DNA from: Ignavibacteria bacterium GWF2_33_9
GTDB lineage: Bacteria; Bacteroidota; Ignavibacteria; Kapaibacteriales; UBA2268
Direction of reading: 5' to 3'
DNA: 35,610 nucleotides
NCBI GenBank assembly: GCA_001804565.1
Contig: MHAC01000055.1
Coordinates: 8,909 to 44,518, forward strand
Positions 29,504 to 35,610 of the stretch are shown piece by piece. Below the pieces are notes generated by a model, which saw nothing but the letters and a program-made list of their open reading frames with translations, was not told where the DNA came from and searched no databases. Within the stretch, counting starts at the first letter, position 1. Each line of letters starts with the position of its first letter. A program made the position numbers and the translations under genes.

Positions 29504-29628
29504 ATCACTACGTGATAACTGAGGAGGGTTGTATAGTTGCGGTTACCAAAGTATAATCACTACGTGATTATTGGGTGATGTGGTTTAGATTCTGTTACTA
29601 TGTTACTAAAATATTATCACTACGTGAT
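29504..29628. repeat. Downstream REP-like hairpins (3 copies, inverted orientation)
   Basis: ATCACTACGTGAT at 29504-29516, 29556-29568, 29616-29628. Confidence 0.92.
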
Positions 29629-29640
29629 AAACTGTGCAAT

Positions 29641-29700
29641 TAAGAAAATCCAAGATAAAAAGGATTCCACTAAATGAAAATAGCACTTAAAGAAATTTCA
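29641..29700 (+). pseudogene. Relic of a second dinD/DUF262-HNH gene junction
   Basis: Aligns to 31005-31064 at about 51/60 identities; encodes KKIQDKKDSTK* overlapping MKIALKEIS, matching [12 protein letters not shown] / MKIELKEIT. Confidence 0.75.
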
Positions 29701-29712
29701 ATTTGCAAAAAT

Positions 29713-29785
29713 GGGGCTGTAGCTCAAATGGAAGAGCATTTCGTTCGCAACGAAAAGCTTGAGGGTTCGAGTCCCTTCAGCTCCA
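29713..29785 (+). tRNA. tRNA-Ala (anticodon CGC)
   Basis: Acceptor GGGGCTG/CAGCTCC with G3-U70, D-arm GCTC/GAGC, anticodon arm TTTCG-TTCGCAA-CGAAA, T-arm GAGGG-TTCGAGT-CCCTT, discriminator A. Confidence 0.92.
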
Positions 29786-29873
29786 CTACTAACAAGAGGG
29801 GGCTGGGGGGGGGTGTCAGGAGGCAGGAGGGAGGAAAGAAGAGGGAGGAATAAAAAGGAACACACCCCTAAAT

Positions 29874-29891
29874 CCCCTCTTAATAGAGGGG
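29874..29891. repeat. Dispersed C/G-rich palindrome
   Basis: CCCCTCT-taat-AGAGGGG; same family as 28373-28388, 28590-28605, 34983-35002. Confidence 0.75.
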
Positions 29892-29902
29892 ACTTTGAAT
29901 AA

Positions 29903-29926
29903 AATTACCCTGAATTCGGGGTAATT
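29903..29926. promoter_or_regulatory. GAATTC-centred palindrome upstream of KilA-N ORF
   Basis: AATTACCCTGAATTCGGGGTAATT, one T/G mispair, 21 bp before the ATG at 29948. Confidence 0.55.
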
Positions 29927-29947
29927 AAAATGATTTAAAGGTAACTT

Positions 29948-30169
29948 ATGGCAAAAATAAATGTAAAACAAACAAGCATTTCAATTCTTCAACTTAATGA
30001 AGTTGATTATGTTTCATTAACAGATATTGCCAGATACAAAAGTGATGAACCAACAGCGGTTATAGCTAATTGGTTGCGAAATAGAAATACTCTTGAATAT
30101 CTGGGTATTTGGGAAACTTTATATAATCCGGCTTTTAAACTCCTCGAATTCGAGGGGTTTAAAAATTAA
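29948..30169 (+). pseudogene. Truncated KilA-N domain protein
   Basis: [54 protein letters not shown] is the N-terminal part of a KilA-N domain; stops at 73 aa. Confidence 0.7.
30133..30164. repeat. 32-nt GAATTC-centred palindrome at the 3' end of the KilA-N ORF
   Basis: TTTTAAACTCCTCGAATTCGAGGGGTTTAAAA, one T/G mispair. Confidence 0.8.
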
Positions 30170-30180
30170 ATAATATAATT

Positions 30181-31041
30181 ATGAAAAGAGAATTAATAAC
30201 AGAATTATTTGAAAAGTTTGAAGATGCCTGCTATCTATATCAAGGAATTGAGTGCTGGAGTGCTAGGGAACTTCAAAGTATTTTGGGTTATGCTCAATGG
30301 CGAAATTTTGAAAACGCAATAGAAAAAGCCAAAACAGCTTGCCAAAATGCAGGTGAATTTATTCAAAACCATTTTGCTGATATCAGCAAAATGGTAGATA
30401 TAGGGAGTGGTGCTCAGAAACCTATAGATGATATAGCATTAACACGATATGCCTGCTATTTGATTGCACAAAATGGCGATTATACAAAATCACAAATTGC
30501 TTTTGCTCAGACGTATTTTGCGGTTCAAACAAGAAAGCAGGAAATTATTGAAAAAAGATTGCTGGACGTGGCGAGAGTTAATGCCCGAGAAAAACTAACA
30601 CAATCTGAAAAGAAATTATCAGGAATTATATTTGAAAGAGGTGTGGATAATCGAAGTTTTGCAAATATTCGCTCAAAAGGCGACCAAGCTTTGTTCGGTG
30701 GTAGAACAACTAATGATATGAAACGAATTTTGAATGTTCCGAATAATCGACCTCTTGCAGATTTTTTACCTACCCTTACAATCAAGGCAAAAGATTTTGC
30801 AACTGAATTGACAAGTCATAATGTTGTAGAAAAGAATTTAAGTGGTGATGCCCAAATTACCGATGAACACGTAGAGAATAATCTCGCAGTTAGGAAAATG
30901 CTACGAGAACGAGGAGTCAAGCCGGAACAACTCCCACCTGCCGAAGATGTGAAAAAAGTAGAAAGAAGATTGGAAAGCGATGAGAAAAAGATATTGAAAG
31001 GAAATAAGAAAATCCAAGAAAAAAAGGATTCTAAAAAATGA
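30181..31041 (+). CDS. dinD: DNA damage-inducible protein D
   Basis: [101 protein letters not shown]. Confidence 0.92.
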   Translation: MKRELITELFEKFEDACYLYQGIECWSARELQSILGYAQWRNFENAIEKAKTACQNAGEFIQNHFADISKMVDIGSGAQKPIDDIALTRYACYLIAQNGDYTKSQIAFAQTYFAVQTRKQEIIEKRLLDVARVNAREKLTQSEKKLSGIIFERGVDNRSFANIRSKGDQALFGGRTTNDMKRILNVPNNRPLADFLPTLTIKAKDFATELTSHNVVEKNLSGDAQITDEHVENNLAVRKMLRERGVKPEQLPPAEDVKKVERRLESDEKKILKGNKKIQEKKDSKK

Positions 31042-32120
31042 AAATTGAACTGAAAGAAATTACTGTTAGAGAGCTGGCGAACGGTTACAAAGACAATGCA
31101 GAAGAAGGCGTTATCGGCTATGGCGGCAAATTGGATATACGCCCGCCTTACCAAAGAGAATTTATCTACAAAGATAAGCAAAGAGATGCCGTAATAACTA
31201 CAATCCGCAAGAACTTTCCGCTGAACGTGATGTATTGGGCAGTTCGTGAGGACGGCAATTACGAAATTATAGACGGTCAGCAGAGGACAATTTCCGTCTG
31301 CCAATACTTAATCGGCGACTTTTCCTATTATAATTTATATTTTCATAATCTGCAGGACGACGAGCAAGAGCAAATCCTGAACTATAAACTGATGATTTAC
31401 CTTTGCAGCGGCACCGACAGCGAAAGATTGGAATGGTTCCGAACGATTAATATTGCAGGCGAAAAACTGACCGACCAGGAATTGCGGAATGCAGTTTATT
31501 CCGGCTCTTGGGTAACTGACGCAAAAAGATATTTCAGCAAAAACGGTTGTGCCGCATACAGCATTGGGCATAATTACTTGACCGGCTCTCCAATTCGCCA
31601 GGAATATCTGGAAACAGCAATTGATTGGATTACGGACGGTAAAATCGAAGTATATATGTCCAAACATCAGCATGACCCAAATGCGACTGCACTTTGGATG
31701 TACTTCCAATCGGTAATTACCTGGGTACAGGCAACATTCCCTGTTTATCGTAAAGAAATGAAAGGAATCGACTGGGGCAGATTATATAATAAATATAAAG
31801 ATAAAATTTACGATACGAAGCAATTAGAAAGCGAAATACTGAAATTAATTGATGATGACGATGTGCAGAGCATAAAAGGGATTTATTTATATATATTGAC
31901 AGGAGAAGAAAAACACTTAAACCTACGCCAATTCGATGAAAAAACCAAAAGAAAAGTTTACGAACAGCAAGAAGGAATTTGCACGCAGTGCAAAAAGCAT
32001 TTTGAGATAACCGAGATGGAAGCCGACCATATTTTACCGTGGCATAGAGGCGGCAAAACAATAATCGAAAATTGCCAAATGCTCTGCAAACTCGACAATA
32101 GAACTAAATCCGGGAAATAA
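31038..32120 (+). CDS. DUF262 (ParB-like) + C-terminal HNH endonuclease protein
   Basis: [32 protein letters not shown] (DGQQR), [53 protein letters not shown] overlap with dinD stop. Confidence 0.9.
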   Translation: MKIELKEITVRELANGYKDNAEEGVIGYGGKLDIRPPYQREFIYKDKQRDAVITTIRKNFPLNVMYWAVREDGNYEIIDGQQRTISVCQYLIGDFSYYNLYFHNLQDDEQEQILNYKLMIYLCSGTDSERLEWFRTINIAGEKLTDQELRNAVYSGSWVTDAKRYFSKNGCAAYSIGHNYLTGSPIRQEYLETAIDWITDGKIEVYMSKHQHDPNATALWMYFQSVITWVQATFPVYRKEMKGIDWGRLYNKYKDKIYDTKQLESEILKLIDDDDVQSIKGIYLYILTGEEKHLNLRQFDEKTKRKVYEQQEGICTQCKKHFEITEMEADHILPWHRGGKTIIENCQMLCKLDNRTKSGK

Positions 32121-32282
32121 AGATTTACAAAGCATTTCTCTAATGAAGATAGGTCAATCTCCGAGGACCTTATTCCTTGTTGAAAATATGATAATCGAAA
32201 AACCGGAAATACATAAATTGATAAGCCTTACACTACAAATCACCACTTATACGGTCATTAAGGAGAGTCACTTAATTTCACT

Positions 32283-32864
32283 ATGATAATGAAAGAACAT
32301 AATAAGATGATGTATTATTTCCGGAAGTGGGCGACTATTACTGAAGAGGATGAAGCTCGTATCAGATCTGCTTTCGAGCCGATATCGATAAAGAAGAAAA
32401 AAGACCTTTTGGTAAAAGACCAGGTTTGCGAATATAACTATTTCATCGTGAAAGGATGTATGCGTACATTTTTTATAGATAAAAAGGGTAATGAACAAAT
32501 TTTCCAGATAAGGATGGATAATAATTGGATAGCCGACCTGGAAAGTTTTTTCTCGCAAAAACCTTCTAAATATAATATTGAAGCGCTAGAAAATTCCAGC
32601 TTACTTAGGATTTCTTACAAAAATTTCGAACATCTGCTGGCTGATATTCCTGCACTCGAAAAGTATTTCCGTGTTCTGTTTCAGAAAGCTTATGTCAATA
32701 CTTTGAACCGTCTTACTGCCACAATGTGGGAATCAGCAATGGACAGGTACAATGAAATGCTCAAAGAAAATCCGGAAATTTTTCAGCGTGTACCACTCAT
32801 TTATATTGCATCCTTTTTGGGAATAACACCCGAAAGCCTTAGCAGGATTAGAAAACAGATTTAA
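32283..32864 (+). CDS. Crp/Fnr family transcriptional regulator
   Basis: cNMP-binding-like region (YFIVKGCMRTFFIDKKGNEQIFQI) and short C-terminal HTH (RVPLIYIASFLGITPESLSRIRKQI). Confidence 0.88.
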   Translation: MIMKEHNKMMYYFRKWATITEEDEARIRSAFEPISIKKKKDLLVKDQVCEYNYFIVKGCMRTFFIDKKGNEQIFQIRMDNNWIADLESFFSQKPSKYNIEALENSSLLRISYKNFEHLLADIPALEKYFRVLFQKAYVNTLNRLTATMWESAMDRYNEMLKENPEIFQRVPLIYIASFLGITPESLSRIRKQI

Positions 32865-33000
32865 CTTGAAAACTCTCCTGGTGAATTTCTTAACATACAT
32901 CAATTTAATTTCTTATCATAGGTCAAGTGCAAATAGGTATCTGATGCCTTATTTTTGTACTTGTAAATTTATTCAAAAAACAAATTAAAAGGTAAACGAT

Positions 33001-33594
33001 ATGAAAACATTAAAAATATTAATAGTTCTTTTCTTAGTAGGAACTTTCACAGCATTTGCACAAAACAGTGATGTTGACTTAAACAAATCCACAGTGAAAT
33101 GGACCGGAAATAAAATCGGCGGTTCTCACAATGGTGATATAAAGGTAAAAAGCGGTTCATTTGTATTGGATGCAGGTAATATAGTTAGCGGCAACGTAGT
33201 AATTGATATGAATACAATTACAAATGCTGACCTTACTGATGAAACATATAATCAAAAGCTTGTTGGTCATTTGAAATCCGATGACTTCTTTGGTGTAGAG
33301 AAATTCCCAACTGCAAGTTTTAAAGTAACTAAAGCAAGTAAATTTAAAAACGGCAAAGCGAAATTAACAGGAACTTTAACTATTAAAGGCAAGTCCGATA
33401 AAATTACTTTTGAAATAACCAAAAAAGGCGACACATACTCAACTCAATTAAAGGTTGACCGTTCAAAATTTGACGTAAGATATGGTTCTAAGTCATTTTT
33501 TAACAACTTAGCCGACAAAGCTATTGATGACATCTTTATTCTCGATATTCAGCTCGTTTTTAACGAACAAACTAAAACTGATAATAATTCTTAG
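33001..33594 (+). CDS. YceI family secreted protein
   Basis: Signal peptide; DLNKSTVKWTGNKIGGSHNGDIKVKSGSF, HLKSDDFFGVEKFPTASFKVT, TIKGKSDKITFEI. Confidence 0.92.
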   Translation: MKTLKILIVLFLVGTFTAFAQNSDVDLNKSTVKWTGNKIGGSHNGDIKVKSGSFVLDAGNIVSGNVVIDMNTITNADLTDETYNQKLVGHLKSDDFFGVEKFPTASFKVTKASKFKNGKAKLTGTLTIKGKSDKITFEITKKGDTYSTQLKVDRSKFDVRYGSKSFFNNLADKAIDDIFILDIQLVFNEQTKTDNNS

Positions 33595-33647
33595 TCAAAT
33601 TTTTCGGTTGATAAGTTAAATACTTTGAAAAAGTAAAACGATTAAAA

Positions 33648-34535
33648 ATGAACAGGAAGACTTTTATAACATCACTTTTGACAATAACTGCCGGAATAAC
33701 ATTCGGCACAAAACTAAATGCGGTAAAAATCATTAAAGAATCAATGAAGAATACACCAAAAATGCCTGTACTTTTCTTAGGTCACGGAAGTCCAATGAAT
33801 GCCATTGAGGAAAATGAATTTGTGCAAGGCTTTAGAAATATTTCTTCGGAAATAGAATCGCCAAAGGCAATCATAGTTGTTTCTGCTCACTGGGAAACTA
33901 AAGGAACGCAGGTAACAGCAATGGAAAGTCCGAGGACAATTCATGATTTTGTCGGATTTCCCAAAGAACTTTTTGAAGTTCAATATCCTGCTCCGGGCAT
34001 GCCGCAATTAGCAAAAGATGTTAAAAATATTGCCGCAAGTACCAATGTAACATTAGATGAAAAGTGGGGTTTAGATCATGGTGCCTGGACTGTTATCAGG
34101 CACATGTACCCCAAGGCGGACATTCCTGTTATACAGTTGAGTCTGGATTATAACAAAAAGCCCGAGCAACATTACGAGTTAGCTAAAGAACTTTATGAAT
34201 TACGAAATAAAGGTATACTAATAGTTGGAAGCGGCAATATGGTACATAATCTTGGTATGGTTCACTGGCCAAAGCTTAACGAAAACTTTGGTTATGAATG
34301 GGCAAATGAAGCTAACGAAAAGATGAAACACTTCATATTGGATGGTAATCATCAGGCTTTAATTAACTATTCACAACAAGGTAAGTCTTTTGACTTGTCC
34401 ATACCAACACCCGAACATTATTTACCTTTACTTTATGCACTTGCATTACAGGATAGTAAGGATGAAATTAAAATCTTCAATGATGAACCTGTTGCCGGAT
34501 CATTAACAATGACTTCTGTAAAAATCGGGAAATAA
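33648..34535 (+). CDS. ygiD: 4,5-DOPA dioxygenase extradiol-type (DODA/YgiD) class III dioxygenase
   Basis: MPVLFLGHGSPMNAIEENEFVQ, IIVVSAHWETKGTQVTA, WGLDHGAWTVIRHMYPKADIPVIQLSLD, LIVGSGNMVHNLG; N-terminal twin-signal-like extension. Confidence 0.92.
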   Translation: MNRKTFITSLLTITAGITFGTKLNAVKIIKESMKNTPKMPVLFLGHGSPMNAIEENEFVQGFRNISSEIESPKAIIVVSAHWETKGTQVTAMESPRTIHDFVGFPKELFEVQYPAPGMPQLAKDVKNIAASTNVTLDEKWGLDHGAWTVIRHMYPKADIPVIQLSLDYNKKPEQHYELAKELYELRNKGILIVGSGNMVHNLGMVHWPKLNENFGYEWANEANEKMKHFILDGNHQALINYSQQGKSFDLSIPTPEHYLPLLYALALQDSKDEIKIFNDEPVAGSLTMTSVKIGK

Positions 34536-34562
34536 TTGAAGAGATATATAACGATTATTCCG

Positions 34563-34590
34563 AGACACAGCTTGCTGTGTCTTTTTTTTT
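34563..34590 (+). terminator. Rho-independent terminator
   Basis: AGACACAGC-TT-GCTGTGTCT followed by T-run. Confidence 0.88.
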
Positions 34591-34732
34591 GCAATAAAGT
34601 GAATGTGAAAGTGAATGTGAATGTGAAAGATGACGAAACACCTATTATCTCCTGCTGTCCCTGAATCTATGTATTGTTCCTCCTTTTTATTACAAGGGGC
34701 TAGGGGGTTTCTGAATTCGACCTCTCCCTAAA

Positions 34733-35002
34733 TCCCTCTCCTCAAGGAGAGGGACTTTGATTTGGCTGTCATTCTGAGCGTTAGCGAAGAAATCGGGGCT
34801 GTTCAATCTTTGTAAATAAATTCGACCACCCCGTCCCGATTGCATCGGGACACCCCTCCGGAGGAGGGGAATTATTCGTTCTCTCTCTTTGAGGTGGCTT
34901 GGGGGTATTCTGCTGGGATTACTTCCCACGGGTTTTCACCCGTGGCTACTGTTATTGTACCACTCGTGGTTCTCTGCTGTTTCCCCCTCTATTAAGAGGG
35001 GG
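34733..35002. repeat. Cluster of dispersed palindromic repeats
   Basis: TCCCTCTCCT/AGGAGAGGGA (34733-34754), GTCCCGAT/ATCGGGAC (34833-34851), CCCCTCC/GGAGGGG (34853-34869), CCACGGGT/ACCCGTGG (about 34926-34945), CCCCCTCT/AGAGGGGG (34983-35002). Confidence 0.75.
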
Positions 35003-35143
35003 CCAGGGGGGGGTGTCATTCAAAATTTAAAATTTTTTTGCCCCAATTTGTTACATTTTTTCTTTTCATGTGTTATTCTTGTTAGGTGAAGTTGCAAATT
35101 GCAATTTTTTGTTTAAATTTGCTTATTCTGAATGGTCCAAATT

Positions 35144-35610
35144 ATGAAAACATTATATTTCACAATATTTTTCTGGCTGGTTGTACTGCTCACCTCCGGC
35201 AGTACACAAAACGCACAAGCACAATTCGGACTCTTTGATACAGTGTGGACTATGAATGGATTACCACAGGATTATGAGGTTAGAGTTTCTCCAAATGATA
35301 GTCTATTCCTATTATGGACATTGGAAAAACCCCAAAATGGTGTTGAATATGTTCAAAGAACTAGATTATTTAAAACTCTAACTCAAGAACTTATTTGGGA
35401 TACTACTGGTATTTCCTTCCCTGCAATTCTTTCAGACAATAAGACCGTAATTTCTTGGGATTCAAATAAAATAATTTTAAGAGATTTGATAACATTAGAG
35501 CCATTAAGTTCAGTTATACATCAAAATATTCCAATTAATGGTGCTAAATACTATTGGCAGGGAGTTTCAGAAATTGATACCTCGCAATACATATCTGGAT
35601 ATATAAATTA
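35144..35610 (+). CDS. Secreted protein, truncated by window end
   Basis: Open frame from ATG 35144 (or in-frame ATG 35132) to window end: MKTLYFTIFFWLVVLLTSGSTQNAQAQFGLFDTVWTMNGLPQDYEVRVSPND...; signal peptide. Absent from the supplied ORF list, apparently because it has no stop. Confidence 0.7.
   Translation, partial: MKTLYFTIFFWLVVLLTSGSTQNAQAQFGLFDTVWTMNGLPQDYEVRVSPNDSLFLLWTLEKPQNGVEYVQRTRLFKTLTQELIWDTTGISFPAILSDNKTVISWDSNKIILRDLITLEPLSSVIHQNIPINGAKYYWQGVSEIDTSQYISGYIN

Noticed and set aside
24811-32120. Integrated prophage or ICE
   Set aside because: KilA-N and DinD-like genes occur in phages, but there are no structural, integrase, conjugation or replication genes in the window.
34690-35089. 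ORFs 34690-34929 (-) and 34889-35089 (+)
   Set aside because: Overlap dispersed palindromic repeats with no recognisable domain; not convincing genes.

Overview
AT-rich bacterial window. The T9SS-type C-terminal sorting domains, TonB-dependent receptor and CarboxypepD_reg/outer-membrane beta-barrel proteins point to the Bacteroidota/FCB group; I cannot place the species. Much of it is ordinary core/housekeeping content: ubiE, TonB receptor, beta-barrel protein, NhaD-like antiporter, purK, VOC protein, purN, maf, TlpA-like thioredoxin, sufS-sufU-sufT, enoyl-CoA hydratase, Crp/Fnr regulator, YceI, DODA-type dioxygenase. Two accessory segments interrupt it. Segment A (about 4.09-9.5 kb) has a Fic gene bracketed by two 163-bp direct repeats, then a single-chain nuclease-methylase-specificity enzyme. 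Segment B (about 24.8-32.1 kb) has an EcoRI-family methylase, a tightly coupled MltR-like/OLD-nuclease gene pair behind a perfect 23-nt palindrome, an IS200-like/REP-associated tyrosine transposase (RAYT) embedded in 13 copies of a short hairpin, tRNA-Ala(CGC), a truncated KilA-N gene between two GAATTC-centred palindromes, dinD, and a DUF262-HNH gene translationally coupled to dinD. The most notable signals are the RAYT hairpin array (28-nt unit GGTTACC-N8-ATCACTACGTGAT, orientation flips around the gene), the MltR-OLD pair as a candidate defence module, a 60-bp relic of a second dinD/DUF262 junction beside the tRNA, and the repeat-bracketed Fic cassette. All family assignments are from reading motifs; no searches were run.
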